This document shows positions 1 through 10,623 of a stretch of 64,000 bases of DNA, in pieces. Made by a program: the position numbers and the translations under genes. The DNA comes from Melolontha melolontha (lineage: Eukaryota > Arthropoda > Insecta > Coleoptera > Scarabaeidae), in assembly GCA_935421215.2 (NCBI GenBank), contig OW285235.1, forward strand, positions 229,377,200 to 229,441,199, in the 5' to 3' direction. The first letter of the stretch is position 1. Each line of letters opens with the position of its first letter. The notes below the pieces were generated by a model that saw only the letters and a program-made list of their open reading frames with translations, made no database searches and was not told the DNA's origin.

Positions 1-485
1 AAGAATGCTCTTGCTAAGAGATCCCAAATTTCCTCTTCTTCTGATTTATTCATTACATCCACAAAAAAATCCAAATTTTCACTGTAAGCGGATTTAGTGG
101 TGCTTGCAGCAGATTGTGGGCGAGAATCGCTTGTAATCGTCTCTCCATCGTCGCCTTCTAAATCTGTTTGCGAAGAACTTTTTCTTTCCGGAATCTCTAA
201 AATGTTAAATACTCTTCGATAAAACCCAATAGGAATCAATCAAAATTACTCACCTTTATTTATTGCTTTAATTTTCTTAACACTTAATGCTCTTGATTTT
301 GATTGTATTTCATTCTTTATTTTACGAGGACAACGAATGCACTTATTCTGTAAGTGACTGGACATTCTGGTTACATTTAAAACATAACTTTGCGAACAGA
401 AGTTACACGAATATAATTTCGAATGTTCTGTGGATTTTGAAAATGCTGTTAAAATAACTTTTTTTATTTTATCTTTTCGCCCCAT
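1..485 (-). CDS. BED-finger hAT transposase, N-terminal exons (partial)
   Basis: Start chosen at the second methionine (485), which opens MGRKDKIKK; an upstream in-frame ATG at 545 would add 20 hydrophobic residues unlike the family. Counting from 545, residues 47-69 form a BED-type zinc finger (C47, C50, H64, C69) with the hAT signature NVTRM between the ligands. The frame stops in an apparent intron: donor GTGAGT begins at 253 and acceptor TTTTAG ends at 197, giving a 57 nt intron. Splicing restores an open frame rich in acidic and Ser/Thr residues to the left edge. The finger would bind element ends; the catalytic RNase H-like part lies outside. No lesion is visible, so this copy may be young. 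Antisense alternatives show no homology. Confidence 0.62.
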
Positions 486-773
486 CCCAGCGCACTGCAC
501 TACGAGTAGTATATTCACAAACTTTATATAGTTCAACTTATACACCGAAATCTTTTGAAAGACTACTTCATTCGTTATATAAACGGATGATTCACGAGCA
601 TTTACATCTGCTAGAAAGGGACTTCCCCAATCACCGAGTGTGCAATGTCATACGTGTACATAGATGATGTTTTACTTTGTTTGTAATTTACGGAAATTTT
701 ATGTGGTAATTTACCGTAAATGACGGTAATTAATTCGGTAATATACGGGGTAATTTACAGACTTACATCACTG
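1..773 (-). mobile_element. hAT transposon, 5' end (continues past left edge)
   Basis: The right boundary is a hAT-type terminus: read on the minus strand it begins CAGTGATGTAAGTC at 773. Just inside, the motif GGTAATTTAC and close variants recur between about 685 and 760, as expected of subterminal transposase-binding repeats. The transposase gene starts at 485 and reads toward the window edge, so the other terminus lies outside. The eight bases outside the end (GTTGCCAT, 774-781) would be one copy of the target duplication. The terminus and BED finger are visible; superfamily assignment is by family knowledge. Confidence 0.65.
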
Positions 774-2335
774 GTTGCCATATGTGTTCAAATCTGACAA
801 AAAAAATAAGAAAATTAAATAAATAAATATTGCTGATGTACGCACGATTCAGATCCCCACGTTATCAAAAATAAGCAAAGCAAAGACCCCCACCCCCCCT
901 TTGGTGCTTACGTAATACTTGAATGGCCCCCATACTGGTACCCACGGAGTCTCGCATTGCAAACATTGTTATATATAATTCTTGTTATTTTCACTTAAAA
1001 CTTAAAGTGAACCGATTATTTTGAACCGGTAAATTTAATTTAGAAATATTATAATTAAAAATTAAATGAAACTACTGTGCCATGTAAGAAAATATTGCAA
1101 TAGTTTAAAATTGATAAAAACCCCAACAAAAACATATTTGTCCACCTTTTAACTCCTTTTTGGCAAATCTTGAAACAAATGAGCTAACAACGCAAGCACC
1201 CGAAGCGAACAAAAACTTTCCTAAATGACGATTGACATTTCGTTAAGTAAAAGTGATCGTCCAGTGCGTTCTTCTTTTTCCATTCGTCCAATTAATTTGA
1301 GAAAGATAAATGTTGTCGCCTGAGTAATGCTCTTGCCGATCGACCTCTGAAATCCTTCTCGTTCGCCAAGAACATCTTCTCGTTGGACGCGATGGCAGAA
1401 GAAAACAGGTCGTCGATGTTGGACTATCGGCGGCGGTCGCAGGATGGAAAAAGAAATGAAATTTCAATCGAGTGTAGTAATGGTAATGGTTTTATTTACG
1501 CACACTTTTTCCGTCGGACAAACTGGTTCGCAAATACGGGTGGTCTCTCCGCGGTCGCCGATGGTTGTCACTTTGACGTTGTTCTTCAAACCTTACTTGG
1601 ATCGCCTTTAATATTTATTAGCCATGCCATTATTTACTTGCCGGCTCAGAAGTAAAGTAAAAAAAAAATACTAGCGCTTTTGTCATTATCTTTCTGCCCC
1701 GGCATGTAAAGAACTAAAATGGAATTTCTTTCTATTTAACCGCGTTCCTTACTCAATTAGGTACTACAAGCGAAAGTTGTGGTGTGCTAATTTGAATAGA
1801 ACTTAAGACATAGATGACATTAGGTTTTGTAACATTAAAGAAGATTCACATTATGAACAATATACAAGAGTGGATTGATAGACAACATCGTTTCTCAACC
1901 CTCGGGTCGCGGTGATATTAAGGGGGGGGGGGGGGCTAAACAATAATGAAAAATGATTTAATTTATTATTTAAAATGTTAGAATTTAAAAAAATAATATA
2001 TTTTCTAAGAACATGCATATGTAGTATTTTTTAAGCAATATATTTCAAAGAAGTTGAAAAAGCATTGCAAATGTTTGTAATTAGGTTAACTTGTAATTTT
2101 TTCACTATAGCATGAAATACAAATTAAATTATAGTGATTGCGCAGTTTAAGTTGTATTTCAAGTTAAAGTGGTAAAAGTCTAATACATCATTTAAAAATT
2201 TAAATAAATCTCCTATATAAGCTTTTTAAATATAGTTATCCAACTGCTCAGATGGCTCTAATCTATTCTTGAAATTTAACATTATATGTCCTTTCTATTA
2301 AGTTTATCTATGGCACTAGCAATAGAACAAAACCT
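774..2335. other. No gene recognised
   Basis: AT-rich, except a GC-richer patch at about 1200-1640 with short overlapping open frames on both strands and no recognisable domain. A run of 14 Gs lies at about 1922-1935. The sequence GTTTCTCAACCCTCGG near 1890 resembles the outer end of some hAT elements, but no partner end was found. Confidence 0.5.
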
Positions 2336-2536
2336 TTGACCGCATTAGCCGAAGAATTGCTAAATCTGAGCAAGAAAGCTGAGGTAAATTATGAGAATAT
2401 ACAAACTATACTCAAAAAATTAGGAGATGCGTACTTGATAGCAATCATCAAAACAAATCGAATAAAATTATTAAAATTTGAAATAGCTAAGTATTTGTTC
2501 CAAAATCCTAGTTTTGAATTCCATGAAAAACCATAA
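2336..2536 (+). CDS. Small ORF beside the Harbinger remnant, function unknown
   Basis: Open frame of 66 codons, Lys/Leu/Ile-rich and probably helical, with no motif I recognise. Its interest is position only: PIF/Harbinger elements usually carry a second gene (Myb/SANT-like), and this lies about 120 bp beyond the 3' end of the Harbinger transposase remnant, on the opposite strand. It could be the last exon of such a gene or chance. Codon content is no richer in G+C than the surroundings, so support is weak. Confidence 0.2.
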   Translation: MTALAEELLNLSKKAEVNYENIQTILKKLGDAYLIAIIKTNRIKLLKFEIAKYLFQNPSFEFHEKP

Positions 2537-2656
2537 TGTTGTAATTGTAAAAATATTTACATCGTACTATAATACAGACATAAAATAAAATTACCATGTA
2601 TATGAGATTAATGAGTATATATTTGTTTGTACATTTAAATGAGTGCCTATACATAA

Positions 2657-3968
2657 TCAAAGTAAATTATTTTCAATATATACATTTCGTGCATTTTGTC
2701 CTACTAGTAACACATTATTAATAGCAGCAGCATCTGCAAAGAAGTAAAGCAGTGATGTTTTTTTTTCTTTATCTACAATGGACTTACCATTATTAACATC
2801 ATTTTCTCTGTATTCAATTTCGTGTCCTTGTATTGGTATTCCAGCATTTATTGCAATATTATGAAGTACACAACATGTATGAATAATTTTTGCTGCTTGC
2901 TGCTCTAGTTGGATGGTATAACAAAACCTTATGTCTAGAAAGACACCTAAATCTGCCCTATAGCACACCATTTGTTCTCTCTATAACGTTTCTGGTTTTG
3001 TTTACGTGTTTATTGAAACTTACTTCGATTGTGTCTTTTTGTACATTAGCGAACGGTGTGAAAAGCCACGGCTCAAGAGGATAACCACTATCCCCTGTTT
3101 GGAATTAAAAATAAATACACAGTTCAATATATGTGCATATATGTAACTGTTTACCTATTAAATGTGTTAAGGTATCCCCATGTTCGTATTGCTCTCTTAA
3201 GTAATTTCTAATATTACTTGTTTGCCATATAGCAGCATCATGCACTGATCATGGATTTCATGCATTACATCCAATTATCTTGCAATTGGAATCTGCAATC
3301 CAAAGATGAAATATATTTAGAATTAGCCCTTAATGTAATATTTTACCTTTCACTATGTCAATATATGTTTATACACATAGTGTTTACTTACAAGCATTAC
3401 ATTTATAGAATATCTTCTTTTTCTGTTGATATATACATACAGTGGGTGATACACATTATTACTGGGGGAGGAAGTATCTCAATATGAGTTCCGCCAATTA
3501 CACCTACAACTCCTCGAGCACCCCATTTTTCATAGAAACTACAATAGAGATATATTTCATAAAACATTATATCGTCAACTAATTTTTTAACCTATTTTAT
3601 TTTTCACATCTGCTGTTGTTGGAAACTGCACATAATTAGGAAACAAATGTTCAGCTATCACAGAACAAATTTCATTTAATATTCGACATACTGATGTTTG
3701 GTTTAATGCTATCCAAGAATTACAACCTACTAGATTTTGAAAGGATTCTGTGTCTGTAAAATGTAATGTTGTTAGAACCTACAATTCAAGACCGATATGT
3801 ATATATATTAATAATCACCTTCAGATGCAGTGAAATATGGCCACGCAAGTCCATAACTGCTCCCAAAGTATTAATTAAATTGGTAGCAGACCTTTTGTCT
3901 AACCGAAATAACTGCTGGAAGTGTATTTCAAATAATTCAAAATGATTGTACGATTCATTACGATACAT
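2657..3968 (-). pseudogene. PIF/Harbinger transposase, decayed
   Basis: Family segments appear in order on the minus strand. The N-terminal segment starts at 3968 (MYRNESYNHFELFEIHFQQL). After a short apparent intron (about 3780-3822) comes the helical region with QTSVCRILNEIC. Then follow GVIGGTHIEI (around 3500, the usual D of D-G-T-H replaced by G), GDSGYPLEPWLFTPF (around 3060), VIERTNGVL, and the end with ACCVLHNI-type residues (TCCVLHNIAIN) at 2860. Stops and frameshifts separate the pieces. The protein would be a DDE nuclease inserting at three-base targets. Loss of the first catalytic aspartate and the stops make it dead. I could not identify terminal repeats. Confidence 0.72.
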
Positions 3969-4315
3969 TCTTAGAGTTTATAGGAAATCGTAAGCTACGC
4001 GCGACTTCAGAATTGCATTTTGTACGTCTCCGACTTACGAGGCTTACAGATTTTGTTACGATGCTTATAAAAATATTCTTATTAAAACTGTTTATACATT
4101 ACAATTTAATTATTTGTACCTATTTTGGTGTTTTACGTTTTTTTAAGCTGTTTAATTATGTTTTTTTCGAAGAGGTTAGAATTGTCTGACATTGCCGCCT
4201 ACGGTATCTTGCAATTTGATGTAAAACCAAATACAAATCTCCCTACTACTTCTAATCCTGCGCGAACTTACCCCTCTTCGCGCTAACTTAATTGGCGTTT
4301 GCTAGTAAAGAAAAG

Positions 4316-4927
4316 AAATTAATGTGATGGTTGCATTTGTTTTTCATCTCTTCATACGTGGATCTACGTTAGAAACACACAAAAGCAAATGGTTTTCGAG
4401 TGATAAGAGACGAGTCCTGTATTTAGTTTTTAGAGTGGCGAAAGGGATTCATATTTGCAATGCTTCTGTGACTAAATTTTCATATTCATTTTGACGAGCA
4501 AACCAAATCGTATTTAAATCTTCAGATTTAATTGTATTTTGACATTTCAATGAGCTGGTCGTGAATCTCAACTGGTAAATTAGCAGTGGCTATAATGTTT
4601 TCACTAAACTGATTCAGAGTACCCATCTCTTCGAAAATCATTTTTATCCTCCGGGCAATACTCCGTCAACTCAGTTTTTAGCTTCATGCAATCCAAACTG
4701 TGGTGAATAATAGTGCCTTGTTCATTCAAATTTTTGTTGAGGGAACATATCGAAATTTTTGCTTTGAAAGCGAATAATCCAAATATCAAGGCTTTTAATG
4801 AAAGCATGAACTTTGTCTGCCATTAATAAAATGTCTTTATCACGTCCTTGGAAATTCACATTCCAGTCGTTTAAATTCGAAAATACATCAGCGAAATAAG
4901 CCAACAACAACGTACACCTATTACTCT
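4316..4927 (-). pseudogene. hAT transposase C-terminal remnant (ZBED5/FAM200-like)
   Basis: The minus strand opens after a good 3' splice site (TTTTTTTAACAG, exon from 4927) with LLAYFADVFSNLNDWNVNFQG, the family's conserved helical block just before the C-terminal region, then KVHAFIKSLDIW and a FDMFP motif. A frameshift near 4740 moves to NEQGTIIHHSLDCMKLKTEL. After stops, KTKYRTRLLSLENH and VSNVDPRMKR near 4330-4430 match the hAT C-terminal dimerisation segment. So about 200 residues of the C-terminal half survive with at least three lesions. This family spawned the domesticated vertebrate ZBED5/FAM200 genes; here it looks like a dead transposon. A host gene is unlikely given the stops. 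Confidence 0.6.
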
Positions 4928-5256
4928 GTTAAAAAAATAAAAATGGGGTTTATTTATCCTGGAAAAATATTATTAATTCATCTCGCAGTTTTAACACTTT
5001 CCCTCACGAGAACCTGCTACCTACGCGAGAAGCAAGCGCAAGGATGGCGTCTGAAGATAGTCGAAAACTAACAAAACCGTTGTCGTATCACACAATGTTT
5101 GTGAGCTTCTATCTACGGTGTATGCCCTTAGTCAGTGGAGACGGGTGTGGGTGACTATAATAACAGATAGAAGGTAGCGCCACTTAGTTTCGCTTACAGA
5201 AGCTCATTCTGAAAACTGAGAAGAGGGATTGCGCCCCGAATTAATCAACAGTTTGC
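4928..5256. other. No gene recognised
   Basis: Upstream intron side of the hAT remnant and the 5' flank of the following mariner-like remnant. No motif or repeat seen. Confidence 0.4.
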
Positions 5257-6160
5257 AGATTTATGAAAAAGTTTAATAAATCGAGTGCTACAGTGAACGT
5301 TAAAAGTCCTGAACGTCCTCGTTCTGCCCGATCTGAGCAAAACATTGCGGTGGTTCGTGACAGTGTAGCTTCTACTCCGATGAAATCGGTTCTTCGCCGT
5401 TCCTAAGAGTTGGGCATAGGATGTTCTTCAGTACGGAGAATTCAGTATGATCTCTATTATCACCAATACAAAATTCAGTTAATGCAAGTTGAAAGTGGAC
5501 GATCACGAGAAAATGAGACAGTTTATTGATTAGTTTTTGAGAAGACGACAGGCGGACGACTGCTTTGCGAGCAAAATTATCTTCAGTGACGAAGCGTACT
5601 TCCACTTAAATCGATTTATCAATAAGCTGAACCGCCGCATCTGGAGGTCAGAAAATCCTTCCATTATTCAAGAAAGGGAAATGCATCCATAATGAGTGAC
5701 AAGTCGGGCCTTATCTTTTTGAAGATGACCCAGGACAGGCAGTGACAGTTAATGGAAATCGATACCGTGCGATCATAAGAGCTTTTTTGTGGCCTCATTT
5801 GGATGGAATGGACATTAAAAATTTGTAGTTTCAGCAGGATGGTGTCACCTGCCACGTTTCTCGCGAAACAATTCAGTTGCTCCATGAGCGAACCTTATTT
5901 CGCGTAATGCTGACCATCAATGGCCACCAAGGTCATGTGATTTGACTCCTTGTGACTTTTTCAAGTTGTTCTAACTCAAGTTGTGACTTTTTTTGTTTGT
6001 TTGGGGTGCTCTTAAATCATTAGTGTATGTCAATAAAACCCAGAAACATTCTGACTTGAAGAGGAAATTCTACGGGTTCTTGGCGAGTTCCAAGTGAAAA
6101 CTTGTCAGGTATCGTAACAAATTTTAGGTAGTTCTTTCATGCCAGCGAAGTAGAGGTGCT
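5257..6160 (+). pseudogene. Tc1/mariner-superfamily transposase, heavily mutated
   Basis: The plus strand, across several frames, gives the usual DDE_3 order. An HTH-like segment with SPERPRSARSEQNIAVVRDS lies at about 5310-5380. The first catalytic block IFSDEAYFHLNRFINK, ending RRIWRSENPS, is at about 5580-5660. VTVNGNRYRAII is at about 5740. The second catalytic block FQQDGVTCHVSRETIQLL is at about 5830. A degraded third block precedes a LKS-like segment near 6000. Frameshifts occur between nearly every block. Both visible catalytic aspartates survive, but no long frame does. Terminal repeats were not identified. It is closest in style to the DD41D-type copies elsewhere in the window, but the third block is too damaged to count spacing. 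Confidence 0.6.
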
Positions 6161-6728
6161 CATATGCCCGACATCATTTTCCATACTTGAATTGGGAAGG
6201 TATGATGAACATGTTTAAGTATGTATTTTGTTAATGTTTTTTGTAAAAATAAAGTTCATAATTGGATATATGCTTATATATGCATTTTGTATTATTTGCA
6301 TATTTTGTAGTAATTCAGCATTTTTGCATAGTTTAAATATGCGAGTTTTATTTATTTACTAAATCAAATTTATTACAGGCATTGCTAAAAATATGTCGTG
6401 GATGTAACAAACAAACAAGAATTCCTCTTTAAATTAAAAATAGCATTTTATTAAGCCTCTTCGCGTTACTTTTCCGCTAAGCATCTCCAAGAATTTATTA
6501 ATGCTCTTCTCATATATCCAGGCCGAGACAAAATTCCAGGAAAAGCTAATAACTTAAAACTTCTAAATAAATACAAAAATACATTTTACCAGAAAATTAG
6601 GAGTATATATGTTTCTTTGTTATTCGGAGAAATTTATTCCCATATTCGAAAGTAATTTTATTTTAAACGTCATTTTACGTTGGCTTTTCGAAGTCTAAAC
6701 TTATGAGTTGTGATATATAATAGCAAAA
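6161..6728. other. No gene; TGCATATTT-rich leader of hAT pseudogene
   Basis: The stretch 6260-6345 has several TGCATATTT-like motifs (TTGCATATTTTG, TTTTTGCATAG, AAATATGCG), which recur downstream of the hAT pseudogene at about 8415-8475. This suggests subterminal repeats of that element, though the exact termini were not found. Confidence 0.35.
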
Positions 6729-8309
6729 ATGCCGAAAATAGCGACTGTGCCTGGACGGATTGCACCTTATTCAGAATTGCGTATGGATTGAGAACAAATG
6801 TTTTGCGTAGCATGCTGCAAGATTGTGGGTAAAATTTTAAATTTATTTCCTCTTATTAATTAATTAAGTTTTTAATTATTCCTTTATCCTTTACTAACAT
6901 ATTTTATAAGAAAACAACCGATGATGTGATATTTTTTTGCAGATTACAAGTGAGAGAAAGTTCCAAGTCGACCAATATATGAAAACTCCATCTCATGCTG
7001 CAAAACTAACAAAGATGAAATTGGCGAAGAAGAGTCAGCAAACATTACCGTAATGTTTGCCATCAACTTCCAAAAAATCGGAACAAGAATAATTAAATGA
7101 AGATTTGTGTCAAATGTTTGTGTCGGCAGATATTCCACTACATAAATTAAACAATTTACAGGTCAAGTTATTTTTGTAAAAGTACATCAGCAAATATAAC
7201 TTTCTCGACGAGAGCAGGTTAAGAAAAAATAATATTCGCTGTATCTACGCAGCAACATTGAATAGCATTGAGAAGGTTGTTGCAAACAATTATCTTTATA
7301 TATGCGTAGATGAAACTACTGATAGTGTGGACCGATACATAGTTCATTTAATGATTGGTATCCTTAACGAATCGGTTACAGCAAAATCTTATTTAATTTC
7401 ATCCAAACAGTTGTAAAAGGCAAATAATTTGACAATACCAAGGTTTATACAGGAAGAACTGACAACTTTCTTCTTACTGGAATCGATTCCAACAGAGATA
7501 ATTCTATTGTTTTTGACGGATGCTGCACCATACATGGTGAAGGCAGCTTTCAACTTGAAAATCTTTTACCCAAATTTAATTCACACAACTTGCTTGTCGC
7601 GCGGACTAAATTGTGTTACAGAAGAAGTCAGAAACCATTTTCCCTTAGTAAATACTTTAATTAGTAGTGTTAAGAAAGTATTTTAGAGGCCCCATTACGA
7701 GTTCAGTTTTACAAACAACATCTAACCGGTGTTCCGCTTCCTCCTCAAACAATAATCACACTACGGGGAACGTGGTTGGAGGCTGCTATTTTTCATGCAA
7801 ATCATTATGAAGGAATAAAGATAATTATTTATGGATCTTGATAGGGATGCACAATCTGTGATAGAGGCCCAAATGGTGTATTCGAGTAAAGAAATAGCTC
7901 AGCAGCTGACGTTTATTAAAGCCAATTACAGTTTTATTTCCACTTCTATATTACAGTTGGAAAAACAATTTATGCCGCTAATCGAGAGCGTTGAATTAAT
8001 AAACAAATTTGAAAAGTCATGTTTTAATGTTAAAAGAGGAATGAGACAGTGTATGAAAAATTTTTAAGTGGAATAGGAAAAATGAGGGTTTTAAAAAACT
8101 AAAGGACATTGCTTAAATCTTGTGTGGTGATTCAGTAGAAAATGTTGAGTTGACAATATGATATTTCTAATTTGAAAGATGCTCCTATAACAAGCGTCAA
8201 CATAGAACGAACCTTTTCAATATATAAATACATGTTTTCAGACAAGCGTCACAATTTATCTGTTGAAAACTTTGAGAAATATGAGATAGTAAATTGTTTT
8301 CATATTTAA
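6729..8309 (+). pseudogene. hAT transposase (DUF659-type), near full length but broken
   Basis: The start MPKIATVPGRIAPYSELR and a C-x2-C pair (CVACCK) begin the protein. A probable intron runs from GT at 6829 to AG at 6942. Then come the family blocks MFVSADIPLHKLNN, SRLRKNNIRCIY, CVDETTDSVDRY (first catalytic D region), LLFLTDAAPYMVKAAFNLK, HTTCLSRGLN and VNTLISSVKKVF. The C-terminal dimerisation block is SVNIERTFSIYKYMFSDKRH, ending at TAA 8307-8309. Lesions include TGA in DYK-stop-ERK just after the intron, a stop before KANNLTI (about 7416), and frameshifts around 7690-7830 and 8067-8170. The encoded enzyme would cut and paste the element in the nucleus. The TGCATATTT-type motifs on both sides fit element ends. 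Confidence 0.72.
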
Positions 8310-9606
8310 TTATGTTGTAAAATGTTCTAAATAAACTTGTAGTAAACATAGTAGAATATTTTTTTCTACAGTATTCCATTTTCTAACATTCCTCGTATTT
8401 CTTTACCTGCATATTTTTGATAAAGAAGTGTATATTTGGCTAAAACATCTGCATATTTACCGTTTTCTTTTGCATATAATCAGGGCTTTAGTCATATCAT
8501 TCAAATAGTTTATAACCAACAAAATTCGTATTAAGAACTTAAGTAAAAAGCTAAGACATACACATAATTTCCATGGGCAACTTCGAGGTAAAATTCATTT
8601 GAACGCTATTTATTATTGAAAACTTTATGCATTTAATTCCGAATCTCATTTTCCCCCAAATCATCCTCGTATATTTAGATTTCCTTTGAGTATTGAATAT
8701 AGCAGCATAATATAATAAAATGAGGAAGTTGTTGCAGTTGGTATCTATAACCGCTGTTGCAAATGAATACAATAAAAAATGCAATTAATGCTATTGATTA
8801 GGCGTTTCCACTTAGACACCAGTTGCGTAGAAGAAATAATTTATATTTTTTTATAAAAGAACTTTACATATTTACAAGTATATTGCTAATGCAACACCTA
8901 ATTCAAATGCAAACAACTTCATTTATTCGAGACTACCGCAGAAGTTATTCGATATAGAAAAACACTTTCTACTCGAAGTCAACTTGTACATACATAAGTG
9001 CGGCTTTTAAAACCCGTATATTAATGAGTGAATAACACACTTGTCTTGTTTTCCCTAGAAAAATTAACTTTTAGAACGAGAACGGAGTAGCTGTTAATTC
9101 GCCATTTAATTACGTTAATTAAAAGTAACCGAGCGAAAACTTAGAGGCCGAATGCATTTAAATTGCAGAATGGTCGGTCGCATTATTGCAATTTCGCGCG
9201 CCGAACGTGTAGCGCACCTGTTGTAATATATCAAATGAACATTGCCCTAACAAAGAGTGAACACATGTAAACAGACACGCGTTATGGTGTGTAAGGGCGT
9301 TGCTGATAGTTTATCAGAAGCCGGAACATGGCGGAGCTCCACCCCGGAAATGATATGCGTGACACCGGACCACTTGGATCTATCTTTACGGCCTCGAAAT
9401 GGATCTGAGAAAGTCGTTCCGTGGGGGCTTTTAGATTTAATTAAAAGGGCACTTTTCATATTTAGGAATGATGATGGTGGTAGTAATGCACGTGGGTGGA
9501 TTTAAAAGAATGTTGAGAGGATGATAATAATTAAGAGCAAAATTATTTTTTTTATTTACACTGGGGAAATAAACCACTATTTCAACAATAAATGCTTAAA
9601 TACATA
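8310..9606. other. No gene recognised
   Basis: AT-rich to about 9100, then a GC-richer patch at 9140-9500 with overlapping open frames on both strands (for example 82 codons at 9257-9505, plus). None shows a domain, splice pattern or repeat that would support a gene. Confidence 0.45.
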
Positions 9607-9770
9607 CGAGGGCGGTTTGATTGGAGAGTAACTTTTCAATTAAATACTTATTTTAAGGTAAAAAATATTTTTTATTTTTCGACATAATTCTCTCGCAAGT
9701 CTGCAGACTTAGCCCAGCGAATTTACAATTTTTACAAGCCATCTAAAAAGTAATCTTTGAGCAGCTCTGA
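9607..9770 (-). mobile_element. Mariner 3' end remnant
   Basis: The left edge is a mariner terminus: TA at 9605-9606 followed by CGAGGGCGGTTTGATTGG. Just inside, the minus strand reads the end of a classic mariner transposase (RWAKSADLRENYVEK at about 9680-9760, with a stop upstream). Only the C-terminal tip and 3' terminal repeat remain. Confidence 0.6.
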
Positions 9771-9815
9771 ATAAATCAACAACAAAAAACTACAAATGTC
9801 AACTTAAAGGACAAT

Positions 9816-10421
9816 ATGAATCGCCGTCTGCATCCTAATCATTTATCAATAACCAACGTCGTTAAATTGGTGATTCTTGCTGAAAAGGGCCATTCCCAAA
9901 GAGAGGTTGCTGCAAGATTTAATGTGTCACGCAAGATTTAATGTGTAAGTGTAGTGAGCAGGCCATGGAGTAAGTACCAGGACATATTAGATTATTGTAG
10001 AAGACCCTGGACAATGCAGAAAAAGGAAAACAAACCCAATAGAAGATCGTTTTATACGTTTAACTGCTAAAAGAAAAAAGGTCGTATCCTATGGCCTCCG
10101 CGTAGTCGCGATTTAAATCCATTAGATTTATTCTTACGGGGCTCCATGAAAGGTCCAATTTATAACAGCACTGATATTGTCAACAAAGGCGATTTTCTGA
10201 AACGTATTTTTCAAACTGCGACCCATATCCGTGAAAACCGAGCTGTGTTAAGTCATGTACTTCGAAAGTTTGCCGGTCGATTAGAAACTTGTATTTACAC
10301 AAATGGCAACCACATTCGATATCTTCTTCAAAAATTTCACCTGTTTCACATAACTCTGCCCTTTTTAAGACAAATAAATTACACAGGCCTGCGTTTTTCA
10401 ACACTTGGAAAGTTCATTTAA
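9816..10421 (+). pseudogene. Tc1/mariner transposase with internal deletion
   Basis: The N-terminal helix-turn-helix is clear (VVKLVILAEKGHSQREVAAR, then FNVSRK, from ATG 9816). After a damaged stretch the frame jumps to the third catalytic block LWPPRSRDLNPLDLFLRG at about 10090-10145 and the family C-terminus, which ends near NGNHIRYLL. The first and second catalytic blocks are missing, so the middle of the gene has been removed, as in MITE-like internal deletions. A short direct repeat (GCAAGATTTAATGTGT, twice at about 9910-9945) sits at the end of the HTH part. It could bind ends but not cleave. Confidence 0.6.
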
Positions 10422-10623
10422 AAATTTTAACTGTTTTCTAATAATTGGGTAGCGCTGATTTCAAATCTGCTTTTGTTTTTTTTGCATCACGTAAGGTTAT
10501 TTCTCAAACAAGTAAAATCAAAAAATATAAAAAAAACACGATTTATTTCATTTATAAGCTAGTTTTATATTATATTAAAAAAATACAAAAATATACACAT
10601 AGAAACTATTAGAAATAGTTATT

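Noticed and set aside
1383..1655. 90-codon frame in a GC-richer patch
   Set aside because: Open on both strands, no motif, no splice pattern.
1886..1910. hAT-like terminus GTTTCTCAACCCTCGG
   Set aside because: No matching opposite end or 8 bp duplication, and the terminal CAG is not clean.
9257..9505. 82-codon frame in a GC-richer patch
   Set aside because: Another frame is open on the opposite strand over the same place, and neither has a recognisable motif.
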